Made by a program: the position numbers and the translations under genes. This document shows, piece after piece, positions 50,983 to 59,274 of a DNA stretch of 64,000 bases. Origin of the DNA: JBKECP01 sp047974765 (GTDB lineage: Bacteria; Pseudomonadota; Gammaproteobacteria; Pseudomonadales; Halieaceae). The first letter of the stretch is position 1. Each line of letters begins with the position of its first letter. Under the pieces are notes generated by a model. That model did no database searches and had not been told where the DNA came from. It worked only from the letters and a program-made list of their open reading frames with translations. Location: assembly GCA_047974765.1 (NCBI GenBank), contig JBKECP010000013.1:62001-126000 (forward strand). Direction: 5' to 3'.

Positions 50983-52800
50983 TTATTCGTCCAGGAAGCT
51001 GCGCAGATAGTCTGAGCGGGTTGGGTGACGGAGCTTGCGCAGCGCTTTTGCCTCAATCTGGCGGATACGCTCGCGGGTGACGTCAAACTGCTTGCCCACT
51101 TCTTCCAGTGTGTGATCGGTATTCATGTCGATACCGAAACGCATACGCAATACCTTGGCTTCGCGGGCGGTGAGCCCAGCCAGCACTTCTTTGGTGGCCT
51201 CCTGCAAACCCTGGCCGGTGGCGGCATCTACCGGTGAGGAGATAGTGTTGTCTTCAATAAAGTCACCCAGATGGGAGTCTTCGTCATCGCCGATGGGTGT
51301 CTCCATTGATATGGGTTCCTTGGCGATTTTGAGTACCTTGCGGACTTTGTCCTCGGGCATATCCATGCGTTCGCCCAACTCTTCCGGGGTTGGCTCACGC
51401 CCCATTTCCTGCAACATCTGGCGAGAAATACGGTTGAGTTTGTTAATGGTTTCGATCATATGCACCGGAATACGAATGGTGCGAGCCTGATCCGCAATGG
51501 AGCGGGTGATAGCCTGACGTATCCACCAGGTGGCATAGGTTGAAAACTTGTAACCGCGGCGGTATTCAAACTTGTCCACTGCCTTCATCAGGCCGATATT
51601 ACCCTCCTGAATCAGATCCAGGAATTGCAGACCGCGATTGGTGTACTTTTTAGCGATAGAGATCACCAGACGCAAGTTGGCCTCGACCATTTCCTTCTTG
51701 GCGCGACGTGCCCTGGCTTCGCCCATTGACATGCGGCGGTTGATTTCCTTGATTTCCCCTACGCTCAGACCGCTTTCCTCCTCGATCTGGGCAATGCGGC
51801 GCTGCAGGCGCTGGATGTCGTCTTTGCGTGCAGCCAGCTTGGCACTGAAATCTTTCTTGCCGCGGGTGTTGTTACTCAACCAGCGCAGATCGGCTTCAGA
51901 ACCCTGGAAAGAGGCAATAAAATCCTTGCGGGGCATGCCGCATTCGCGCACGACAATGTGCATGATTGCACGTTCCTGATCCCGGACACCCGCCAGAATA
52001 TTACGAGGAGTATCGGTTATTGGATCAAACACCCGGGGTGTGAGTTTGAAAAATTTAAACAGCTCGCCCAGTTTGTCCATCTCTTTCTGGGCATCGCTAT
52101 GGCTGCGACCTTTGCCGGTGATGGCCTTCTCTGTCTTGTTGAACTGGCGTTTAAGGGCTGTAAAACGCTTTTTGGCTTCAACCGGGTCAGGGCCTGATTC
52201 GGTTTCTTCCTCGTCATCGCTATCATCATTGTTATTGTTGGCCGCAGCCTCTGCGACTTCGGCTGCAGAGGGAACATGATCAGCCGGATCCAGGTAGCCC
52301 ACCAGTAAATCAGCCAGACGGCGTTCTTCTTTGGTAACCAGCTCATATTCATTCAGAATGGACTGAACCGCACCCGGATAGTGGGCAACAGCCGCCATCA
52401 GTTCACGAATGCCTTCTTCAATACGCTTGGCGATAACAATCTCACCCTCACGGGTGAGTAGTTCGACGGTGCCCATTTCGCGCATGTACATGCGCACAGG
52501 GTCAGTGGTGCGGCCAGCTTCGGTCTCAACGGCGGCAAGAGCTGCGGCGGCCTCGGCAGCGGCTATATCGTCTGCCGAACCATCGCCTTCGCTCATCAGT
52601 AATTCATCGGCATCGGGTGCTTCTTCAAAGACCTGAATGCCCATGTCGTTGATCATTTGAATGATGTCTTCAACCTGATCCGGGTCGGAAATATCTTCAG
52701 GCAGGTGATCGTTCACTTCGGAATAGGTCAGATAACCCTGTTCTTTTCCTCGGGCGATCAGTTCCTTCAGGCGGGACTGTTGTTGAGCGACGTCGGACAT
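50983..52800 (-). CDS. rpoD: RNA polymerase sigma factor RpoD (sigma-70)
   Basis: 605 aa. Region 1.1 (SRLKELIARGKEQGYLTYSE) and 1.2 (DPVRMYMREMGTVELL) are followed by the nonconserved region, with an acidic stretch around NNNNDDSDDEEE. Region 2 holds the -10 recognition (YKFSTYATWWIRQAITRSIA) and region 4.2 the -35 helix-turn-helix (TLEEVGKQFDVTRERIRQIE). ATG 52800 is used; the TTG at 52803 is not needed. Last gene of rpsU-yqeY-dnaG-rpoD, 421 bp after dnaG. Confidence 0.98.
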   Translation of the reverse strand: MSDVAQQQSRLKELIARGKEQGYLTYSEVNDHLPEDISDPDQVEDIIQMINDMGIQVFEEAPDADELLMSEGDGSADDIAAAEAAAALAAVETEAGRTTDPVRMYMREMGTVELLTREGEIVIAKRIEEGIRELMAAVAHYPGAVQSILNEYELVTKEERRLADLLVGYLDPADHVPSAAEVAEAAANNNNDDSDDEEETESGPDPVEAKKRFTALKRQFNKTEKAITGKGRSHSDAQKEMDKLGELFKFFKLTPRVFDPITDTPRNILAGVRDQERAIMHIVVRECGMPRKDFIASFQGSEADLRWLSNNTRGKKDFSAKLAARKDDIQRLQRRIAQIEEESGLSVGEIKEINRRMSMGEARARRAKKEMVEANLRLVISIAKKYTNRGLQFLDLIQEGNIGLMKAVDKFEYRRGYKFSTYATWWIRQAITRSIADQARTIRIPVHMIETINKLNRISRQMLQEMGREPTPEELGERMDMPEDKVRKVLKIAKEPISMETPIGDDEDSHLGDFIEDNTISSPVDAATGQGLQEATKEVLAGLTAREAKVLRMRFGIDMNTDHTLEEVGKQFDVTRERIRQIEAKALRKLRHPTRSDYLRSFLDE

Positions 52801-53221
52801 CAAATGTACCTGTGAATATTTAAAATGCGAAAAAAAGCTAGCCGGTAATTATAGCCGATATAAGCGGAGTACGGCTATCACAAGGACGGGCTAAAATTTG
52901 TTGGTATTACCTCTGCCCTGCGTGGGCGATCAAGGCTCTGACCCCATGTGGGGCTTCGCAGGCAGATTTGCAAGGGCTTCGTCTATCCTGGTGTGTCTAT
53001 AGCTTTTGCTTTCATGTTGGTTGCTTTGCTCGTTGCAGCGCTCAGCACGGCGTGGCCAAAATCAGTGGGTACAAATATGTTTACCTGAATCCGGGCAGGA
53101 TAGGCCGCAGCAGTAGTGTAGACGCTCTGGTGGATGCTGCTGCTTAGCACTGTCATAAAGGCCTCTGGTCTGCTGTATTCGTGATGATCGTCACATTTAT
53201 TGTCGGATTTGATGCCGTTCA
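52801..53221 (-). other. dnaG-rpoD intergenic region with a two-tier hairpin at 52912-52966
   Basis: A 421-bp gap, long for this operon. TCTGCCCTGCG (52912-52922) pairs with CGCAGGCAGA (52957-52966) with one bulge, enclosing a second hairpin CCCC-ATGT-GGGG. This could be an attenuator, an RNase processing site or a miniature element, as in other operons where rpoD is uncoupled from dnaG. A dedicated rpoD promoter is expected here but no clear -35/-10 was identified. A minus-strand frame at 52983-53222 has no recognisable features. Confidence 0.5.
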
Positions 53222-55138
53222 CTAACTTCCGCGGCGCTTGCGGTCGGCATCGTGTTGCTGTTTTTGCTGGAGCAAATCACTCAATTGTTGTCGCAGATGT
53301 TGCTTCTGCTGAGGGTTCATCTCGGCATAATTGGCCTCTCTTAGCTTGTTGATCTGATCAGCCAGTGCTGTTTGCTGCGGTAATTGTCTCAATGTCAGCA
53401 GTGTGTCTGTAAACTGCCGTTCAATGCCGTGAGTGGGAATCAGGCGCTCCTGGCCTGCCAGATGGTTCAGCAAGTCGCCTTCGGGAGAACCGTACCAGTG
53501 GCCCAGCAGCATGGCGGTTGATGATTCCGGGCGCCGGTGTAGCAGCTCCAGCAGTTGGCGCAGTAAAGCAGCATCATTGCCTTCCAGCCCATTCAGGCTG
53601 GTGATGTCAACCCCGGCCGCTACCGAGGGTTTGTGTAGCAGCAGAGCCATGGCCGCCTGTGACAGGTTGGCATAGCCGACGGCCAGTCGTTGTCGTGGGC
53701 GTTGCCTGGGCATGGAGGCTATCGTTGGCGCGGATGGTTGACGGCTGGTTTCTGCGGGAGCCGACGCTCTCTGTTCGATGTATTCAGTCTTTCTTTCAGC
53801 AGCCGATGGCGGTGGTGGCACTGCCAGCCTCATCAGGCTGTCGAGTTCGAGACCGCTGCGCCTGGCCAGTTCCTGAAACATTAACTGCTGATAGATGCCT
53901 GCGGGTAGTTTGTGGATGTAGGGTAACACCCGTTTGCTCAGGCGTGCGCGACCATCGAGGCTGTTTGTGTCCAGCCCGTCTGACAGGGAGGCAAAAAGAA
54001 AGTTCTCCAGTGTTTGAGCCTGGTTGAGCAGATGTTCAAAACCATCGCTGCCGGTACGGCGTACCATAGTATCTGGATCCTGACCCTCAGGCAGAAAGAG
54101 AAAGCGCGCCTGTCGGCCATCTTCGAGGGTCGGCAGTGCGGCTTCCAGCGCCCGAAAAGCAGCTTTGCGACCGGCGTTGTCGCCATCAAAGCAAAATACC
54201 ACCTCCGGGCAAAGCCTGAAAATACGCTCCAGATGGCGCTCGCTGGTAGCCGTGCCCAGTGTGGCGGTGGCGTAATTGATATCGAATTGGGCCAGGGCAA
54301 TTACGTCCATGTAGCCCTCCACCACGACCACGCGCTCAAGACTGCGCTTGTGCTGACGCAGCTGATAAAGGCCGTAAAGCTCCCTCCCCTTATGGAAAAC
54401 GGCAGTTTCAGGAGAGTTCAGGTATTTGGCGCCCTGTTTGCGCTCGGGTGCCTTTTCATCGGGGAGCACGCGACCGCCAAAGGCAATTACCCGGCCGCGC
54501 TGATCCTGGATCGGAAACATCACCCGATCCCGGAAGCGGTCGTAAATATGTCCCGCATCATTCTCCACCAGCATGCCGGCCTCCATTAACTGCCTGCGGG
54601 CGCTTTCGTCACGACCGAAATGTTGCAACAGATTGTGTCTGCCTGGAGGCGCAAAACCAATGCCAAAATCTCGGGCTATTTTACCGCTCAGGCCGCGAGC
54701 CTTGAGATAGTTGATGACACGGTGGGCCTGGGGGTGCTGACGCAGTTGCTGCTGGTAGTGGTGACTGACTTCCTCCAGCAGCTGATAGAGTGGGTTGCGA
54801 TTGTGTGGTTGTGCTGCAGCACTGCGGCCATCAGCCTGTTCACGAGGTACCTCCAGCCCCATCGTGCCAGCCAGTGTGTCGATGGCCTGTGGAAAGTCGA
54901 CATTGTCGTATTCCATAACGAAACCGATGGCGTTGCCGCCAGCTCCGCAGCCAAAACAATAGTAGAACTGCTTGTCTGGATTGACACTGAAAGAGGGTGT
55001 TTTTTCATCGTGAAAGGGGCAGCGGGCACTGTAGTTTTTGCCGGTTTTTTTCAGCTTGAGGCGGCGATCGATAACCTCAACGATATCGAGTCGATCAAGT
55101 AGATCATCGATAAATGGTTGAGGTATCCGTCCGGCCAT
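53222..55138 (-). CDS. dnaG: DNA primase DnaG
   Basis: 638 aa, standard architecture. The N-terminal zinc-binding domain has CPFHDEKTPSFSV and YYCFGCGAGG. The TOPRIM core has VVVEGYMDVIALAQ and FCFDGDNAGRKAA. A Gln/Pro-rich linker (about residues 440-480) leads to the C-terminal DnaB-interacting helical domain. It makes RNA primers for replication. ATG 55138. Confidence 0.97.
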   Translation of the reverse strand: MAGRIPQPFIDDLLDRLDIVEVIDRRLKLKKTGKNYSARCPFHDEKTPSFSVNPDKQFYYCFGCGAGGNAIGFVMEYDNVDFPQAIDTLAGTMGLEVPREQADGRSAAAQPHNRNPLYQLLEEVSHHYQQQLRQHPQAHRVINYLKARGLSGKIARDFGIGFAPPGRHNLLQHFGRDESARRQLMEAGMLVENDAGHIYDRFRDRVMFPIQDQRGRVIAFGGRVLPDEKAPERKQGAKYLNSPETAVFHKGRELYGLYQLRQHKRSLERVVVVEGYMDVIALAQFDINYATATLGTATSERHLERIFRLCPEVVFCFDGDNAGRKAAFRALEAALPTLEDGRQARFLFLPEGQDPDTMVRRTGSDGFEHLLNQAQTLENFLFASLSDGLDTNSLDGRARLSKRVLPYIHKLPAGIYQQLMFQELARRSGLELDSLMRLAVPPPPSAAERKTEYIEQRASAPAETSRQPSAPTIASMPRQRPRQRLAVGYANLSQAAMALLLHKPSVAAGVDITSLNGLEGNDAALLRQLLELLHRRPESSTAMLLGHWYGSPEGDLLNHLAGQERLIPTHGIERQFTDTLLTLRQLPQQTALADQINKLREANYAEMNPQQKQHLRQQLSDLLQQKQQHDADRKRRGS

Positions 55139-55229
55139 GCTGATGAAAGGCCCCGTGAAATGGGTTGATCAGATAATTATTGAAGCATGCCTGTAAAGGG
55201 ATTGCAGCTGCCTGTCTGTAAGCGCAGTT

Positions 55230-55700
55230 TCAGTCCTGATTCAAGGCGCCCAGGCGCTGTTTGACAATCTTGCTGACGGCGCCTGTATCGGCCCGACCCT
55301 GTAAGCGTAGTTTGAGTGCATTCATCACGCTGCCCATGGCCTGAACACCGCTTGCGCCGGTGTCGGCGATAGCTGAGTCAACCATGGCTGAAATTTCATT
55401 ATCCGTTAGAGGGGTGGGTAAAAATTCCTGCAAAACAAGGATTTCGCGTTCTTCCTGTGCGGCCAGTTCCTGCCTGCCTGCATCGTGGTATTGGCTGGCG
55501 GAATCACGCCGCTGCTTGACCATTTTGTCCAGAATGATCAGTGCTCGCTCATCACTGACTTCAATGCGCTCGTCAACTTCCACACGCTTGAACTCTGCCT
55601 GAATCAGCCGGATGGTGGCCAGGCGCTCCTTTTCCTTCGCCTTCATGGCGGCCTTCATGGCCGCTTTGATCGATTCGGTAAGGGAGGGGTGTTCGCTCAT
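55230..55700 (-). CDS. yqeY: GatB/YqeY domain protein
   Basis: 156 aa. N-terminal SLTESIKAAMKAAMKAKEKE and ATIRLIQAEFKRVEVDER are characteristic. The C-terminal half has the YqeY tail fold (LPTPLTDNEISAMVD, MGSVMNALKLRLQGRADTGA), related to the tRNA-binding end of GatB. Its role is not established. Between rpsU and dnaG in the macromolecular synthesis operon. Confidence 0.93.
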   Translation of the reverse strand: MSEHPSLTESIKAAMKAAMKAKEKERLATIRLIQAEFKRVEVDERIEVSDERALIILDKMVKQRRDSASQYHDAGRQELAAQEEREILVLQEFLPTPLTDNEISAMVDSAIADTGASGVQAMGSVMNALKLRLQGRADTGAVSKIVKQRLGALNQD

Positions 55701-55744
55701 AGTAAAATTATGTGCTGTAGAGTATGAACAGAAGCGCTGCCAGC

Positions 55745-55960
55745 TCAGTACAGGCGGACGCGCTTGCGGTTTTCCCGGGACAGCTTCTTGAGGTGGCGCT
55801 TGACAGCGGCAGCGGCGGCACGCTTGCGTACAGAGGTGGGCTTTTCATAATGCTCGCGTTTGCGAACTTCGGCGAGGACACCGGCTTTTTCACAGGAGCG
55901 CTTGAAACGGCGCAGGGCTACATCAAAGGGCTCGTTTTCTTTCACTTTTACGTGAGGCAT
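55745..55960 (-). CDS. rpsU: 30S ribosomal protein S21
   Basis: 71 aa, exactly the usual length. VKENEPFDVALRRFKRSCEK and the basic C terminus HLKKLSRENRKRVRLY are diagnostic. S21 helps the 30S subunit select mRNAs. First gene of rpsU-yqeY-dnaG-rpoD. Confidence 0.98.
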   Translation of the reverse strand: MPHVKVKENEPFDVALRRFKRSCEKAGVLAEVRKREHYEKPTSVRKRAAAAAVKRHLKKLSRENRKRVRLY

Positions 55961-56032
55961 TCAGTTTCTACCTGTCTCTGAAAAATAAGGGTGGTCCCAA
56001 ACAAAGGGTCCAGCAACTAAAAAGGGTCGCGT

Positions 56033-56061
56033 ATTCTACCCCCACTTCCTTGGGAATGCAA
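56033..56061 (-). promoter_or_regulatory. Promoter of the rpsU-dnaG-rpoD operon
   Basis: On the minus strand, -35 TTGCAT (56061-56056), 17-bp spacer, -10 TAGAAT (56038-56033), then ACGCGACCC, a GC-rich discriminator typical of growth-rate-controlled promoters. It is 72 bp upstream of rpsU. Confidence 0.6.
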
Positions 56062-56177
56062 AGTCCTGTGAGGCAAGTGGTTAAAGCGGGCGGGCGAGGC
56101 TATGATGCACCTGCCACAAGTTCATACGTCTATGTCGGCATGGACGATCATTCATTGTTATAACCACGGAGCCCTTT

Positions 56178-57227
56178 GTGCGGGTATTGGGTCTGGAAAC
56201 ATCCTGTGATGAAACCGGTGTTGCGTTATTTGACACCGATAAAGGTCTGTTGGCGCACCGTTTGTTCAGTCAGGTGGATATTCATGTGGAATATGGCGGT
56301 GTAGTGCCGGAGCTGGCATCGCGTGATCATATTCGCAAAGCCCTGCCGCTGATTGATGAGGTCATGACTGCTGCCGGTTGCTCGCCGGTGGATATTGATG
56401 CCATTGCCTATACGGCCGGGCCTGGACTGGTGGGCGCTTTGATGGTCGGTGCCACGCTGGCGCGGGCACTGGCCTGGGGTTGGGGTATTCCCTCACTCGG
56501 TGTGCACCACATGGAAGGGCATTTACTGGCACCGATGCTGGAGGCAGAGCGTCCGGATTTTCCTTTTGTTGCCCTGCTGGTGTCTGGAGGCCATACCCAG
56601 CTGGTGCGGGTTGACGGTATTGGCAGCTACCGCCTGCTCGGGGAGTCCCTGGATGATGCCGCCGGTGAAGCCTTTGACAAGGCTGCCAAAATGCTTGGCC
56701 TTCCCTATCCCGGTGGACCTCATATTGCCCGGTTGGCGCAGGCTGGAGACCCGGAGCGCTTTGATTTTCCACGGCCAATGGTCAATCGGCCAGGGCTGGA
56801 TTTCAGTTTTAGTGGCCTTAAGACTTATACCCTCAATACGGTTAATCAGTGCAAAGAGGAATGTGGTCAATTGGCCGAGCAGGATCGCTGTGATATTGCC
56901 CGCGCCTTTGAAGAAGCAGTAGTGTCTACTTTGGTCATCAAATGCAGGCGGGCGCTCAAGCAGGAAGGGCTTGATACCCTGGTGATGGCTGGTGGCGTCA
57001 GTGCCAACCACAATCTGCGCGCCACGCTGGCGCGAGTACTGGTGAAAGAGCGCAAGCGGGTGTTCTATCCCGCCCCTGAATTCTGTACAGATAATGGCGC
57101 CATGATTGCCTATGCGGGTGCCCAGCGTCTGCTGGCAGGCCAGCGTGATGAGGGTGCTGTTGCCGCTGTGCGTCCGCGCTGGCCAATGGCAGAGTTGCCG
57201 CCACTGGTTTTGCCAGAGATCTGCTGA
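56178..57227 (+). CDS. tsaD: tRNA N6-threonylcarbamoyladenosine transferase TsaD
   Basis: 349 aa, ASKHA-fold enzyme that completes t6A at A37 of ANN-reading tRNAs, with TsaB and TsaE. Motifs are VLGLETSCDETGVALFD, GGVVPELASRDH, metal-binding VHHMEGHLLAP (HxxxH), SGGHTQLV and VMAGGVSANHNLR. GTG 56178 gives the conserved N terminus. It is divergent from rpsU, the usual gammaproteobacterial arrangement, and 1 bp overlapped with folB. Confidence 0.97.
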   Translation: MRVLGLETSCDETGVALFDTDKGLLAHRLFSQVDIHVEYGGVVPELASRDHIRKALPLIDEVMTAAGCSPVDIDAIAYTAGPGLVGALMVGATLARALAWGWGIPSLGVHHMEGHLLAPMLEAERPDFPFVALLVSGGHTQLVRVDGIGSYRLLGESLDDAAGEAFDKAAKMLGLPYPGGPHIARLAQAGDPERFDFPRPMVNRPGLDFSFSGLKTYTLNTVNQCKEECGQLAEQDRCDIARAFEEAVVSTLVIKCRRALKQEGLDTLVMAGGVSANHNLRATLARVLVKERKRVFYPAPEFCTDNGAMIAYAGAQRLLAGQRDEGAVAAVRPRWPMAELPPLVLPEIC

Positions 57228-57595
57228 TGGATCGGGTTTTTATCACGGGTCTACAGCTCGATACGGTCATCGGTGTTTATGACTGGGAGCGCAGCATTCG
57301 TCAGATACTGATACTGGATATTGAGCTGGCCTGGAACAACCGGCCTGCTGCTGCGAGTGATGACCTGCATCTGGCGCTTGATTATGCGGCCGTGACAAAG
57401 CGGCTGCAGGGTTTTGCCGCTACCAGCCAATACCAGTTGATTGAAACCTTTGCCGAACAGGTGGCAGCGTTGTTGATCGCTGAATTTGCCATACCCTGGC
57501 TGCGTTTGCGGGTGAGCAAGCCTGGCGCTGTGGCCGCAGCGCGCACAGTAGGGGTGGAGATTGAGCGAAGTGCGGGTTATCAATCTGGCAATTAA
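57227..57595 (+). CDS. folB: Dihydroneopterin aldolase FolB
   Basis: 122 aa. MDRVFITGLQLDTVIGVYDWE carries the pterin-site residues, and IETFAEQVAALLI holds the conserved Glu. The LRVSKPGAVAAARTVGVEIER end is typical, with the catalytic Lys. It is coupled to tsaD (TGATG). The last codons (YQSGN and the stop) are provided by the CAAT(C/T)TGGCAATTAA sequence of a repeat-like hairpin (57589-57621), so the natural C terminus may have been altered by its insertion. Confidence 0.95.
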   Translation: MDRVFITGLQLDTVIGVYDWERSIRQILILDIELAWNNRPAAASDDLHLALDYAAVTKRLQGFAATSQYQLIETFAEQVAALLIAEFAIPWLRLRVSKPGAVAAARTVGVEIERSAGYQSGN

Positions 57596-57621
57596 ATAGA
57601 TCTCATTGATCTATTTAATTG
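57589..57621. repeat. Short relative of repeat family 1 (copy D)
   Basis: A perfect 14-bp stem CAATTAAATAGATC/GATCTATTTAATTG with a 5-nt loop, preceded by CTGGCAAT as in copies A-C (CCTGGCAATCAAATAG). It contains the folB stop codon and may act as its terminator. The rest of family 1 is missing here. Confidence 0.65.
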
Positions 57622-57679
57622 ACGCCCTATCCTGGCCGCGAAAAAGTGTGATTTTCCTCGCCAGTTAAGGGCTTAATAG

Positions 57680-58927
57680 TTAGCTGTATGTCCTGTCAAT
57701 TTTCTGCTCTTGCTTGCGCAGTTTGTTCAGGCGGTGTAGCTGTTCTGCTGTAATGGCTTCTCCCAAAGCCTTGCCTGTCAATTGTTCCTTTTGAAACTGA
57801 CTGGCATTGACGGCCAGGGCTTCGGTCAGGGCATGGCGCAGGTAGTCAGCCTGTGGGTAAGCTCTGTCTTCAAGGCTCTGGCGGCCACGGGCGTCAGCTT
57901 CACAGGCCAGCAAAAAACTCTCCAGCCGCTCCGGCTGGCGCAGGCTGCCAGTGTTTCGTAGTAGTTTGAGCAGGCTTTTGCCCCGCAACGCCAGTGCGCG
58001 ATGACAGTGCAGGTGGTATTCGCATACGGCCAGTGCCAGATCACGGTAGCGGTTGGGTACCCGCAGGCGTTTGCAAAGTCCTTTTACCAGTGGTACACCG
58101 CGATGTTCGTGGCCGATATGCCGGGGCAGTTCACATTTGGGTGTGGTGGCTTTGCCGAGATCGTGAACCAGAGTGGCGAAGCGTACAGCTGTGTCGTTGC
58201 TCAGGCGGCAGGCCTGTTGCAGGGCCATCAGAGTATGTACACCGCTGTCCACTTCCGGGTGGTGTTTGGCGGGTTGAGGTATGCCAAAGAGGGCGTTTAT
58301 TTCCGGCAGCAGTGCTTTCAGGGCGCCACAGTCGCGCAGGGTCTGGATATAAATCTCGGGGTTGCGCTCAGCCAGTGCACGCTCGGTCTCCACCCATACC
58401 CGCTCGATACTCAGGTGAGCCAGTTCGCCCTGGCGGGTTATTCGCTTCATCAGTCTGAGTGTCTCGGGTGCCACCGTGAAGCCAAGGTGAGCGTAGCGGG
58501 CGGCAAAACGGGCTACTCGCAGCACGCGCAGAGGATCTTCGGCGAAGGCGGGGGAAACATGGCGCAGCAGCTTGTCAGCGAGATCACGCAGACCGCCGTA
58601 AGGATCGATAATCTCCCCGTCAGGTGTCTGTGCCATGGCGTTGATGGTCAGGTCTCGCCGCAGCAGATCCTCTTCGAGGGTGACATTGGGTTCATAGTGC
58701 AGGATAAAGCCGGTGTAGCCATGCCCCTGTTTGCGCTCAGTGCGGGCGAGCGCGTGTTCGTCTTTGGTCTGAGGGTGCAAAAAGACAGGAAAATCCTTGC
58801 CAACCGGTTGATAGCCCAGATCAAGCAGCTCCTGCGGGTGAGCGCCAACCACTACCCAGTCGCGTTCATGGACGGGGTAGCCGAGCAGGGCATCGCGCAC
58901 GGCGCCGCCCACTAGATAAACCTGCAT
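57680..58927 (-). CDS. cca: Multifunctional CCA-adding tRNA nucleotidyltransferase
   Basis: 415 aa, the long gammaproteobacterial form with an HD domain. The nucleotidyltransferase head is YLVGGAVRDALLG followed by DWVVVGA; RRDLTINAMA and the EDPLRVLRVARFAARY template region follow. The HD motif VHDLGKATT lies near residue 255. It builds or repairs the tRNA 3' CCA end; the HD domain of E. coli Cca adds phosphatase and phosphodiesterase activity. Single gene. Confidence 0.96.
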   Translation of the reverse strand: MQVYLVGGAVRDALLGYPVHERDWVVVGAHPQELLDLGYQPVGKDFPVFLHPQTKDEHALARTERKQGHGYTGFILHYEPNVTLEEDLLRRDLTINAMAQTPDGEIIDPYGGLRDLADKLLRHVSPAFAEDPLRVLRVARFAARYAHLGFTVAPETLRLMKRITRQGELAHLSIERVWVETERALAERNPEIYIQTLRDCGALKALLPEINALFGIPQPAKHHPEVDSGVHTLMALQQACRLSNDTAVRFATLVHDLGKATTPKCELPRHIGHEHRGVPLVKGLCKRLRVPNRYRDLALAVCEYHLHCHRALALRGKSLLKLLRNTGSLRQPERLESFLLACEADARGRQSLEDRAYPQADYLRHALTEALAVNASQFQKEQLTGKALGEAITAEQLHRLNKLRKQEQKIDRTYS

Positions 58928-59043
58928 TTGTTGTATTTCCTGCTATGGTTTCTTGCTAAGGCCGACTGTAGAGCCTATAGCTGCAAGTGTGAAGTGTCGC
59001 GTTGCGCTATGGCGGCTGTGGCGGCACACTGGTATTTTTGCTT

Positions 59044-59256
59044 CATTATCCTAGAATCCGCAGTTGGATGTGTCCAATGGTGCTGTAATCGGTGTGTCAG
59101 GCAAGGTGCCAAACGCTGCCTGAGGCGCCGAGTGCAGTACCCGTGGGTGCGTAGCGTTTTCACCCGGAAGGTGAGTGCGATCAAAGATCAGAAGCCCGGT
59201 ATCCATACGGCTTTCAAGAAGAAAACAAGCGCTCGACTGCGCAATCCAGGATTATG
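59044..59256. repeat. Dispersed repeat family 2, copy B (213 bp, MITE-like)
   Basis: Inverse orientation to the copy at 23239-23450 and similar along its whole length. It starts CATTATCCTAGAATCCGCAG and ends with the inverted partner of CATAATCCTGGATTGCGCAG, giving terminal inverted repeats of about 20 bp with a few mismatches. It fills the gap between cca and galE and ends 18 bp before the galE start codon, so it supplies the galE leader and possibly its promoter. Confidence 0.85.
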
Positions 59257-59274
59257 TATTAAGGCAGAACTGGC

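Noticed and set aside
52983..53222. 79-aa minus-strand frame between dnaG and rpoD
   Set aside because: No ribosome-binding site, no recognisable domain, atypical composition; treated as chance.
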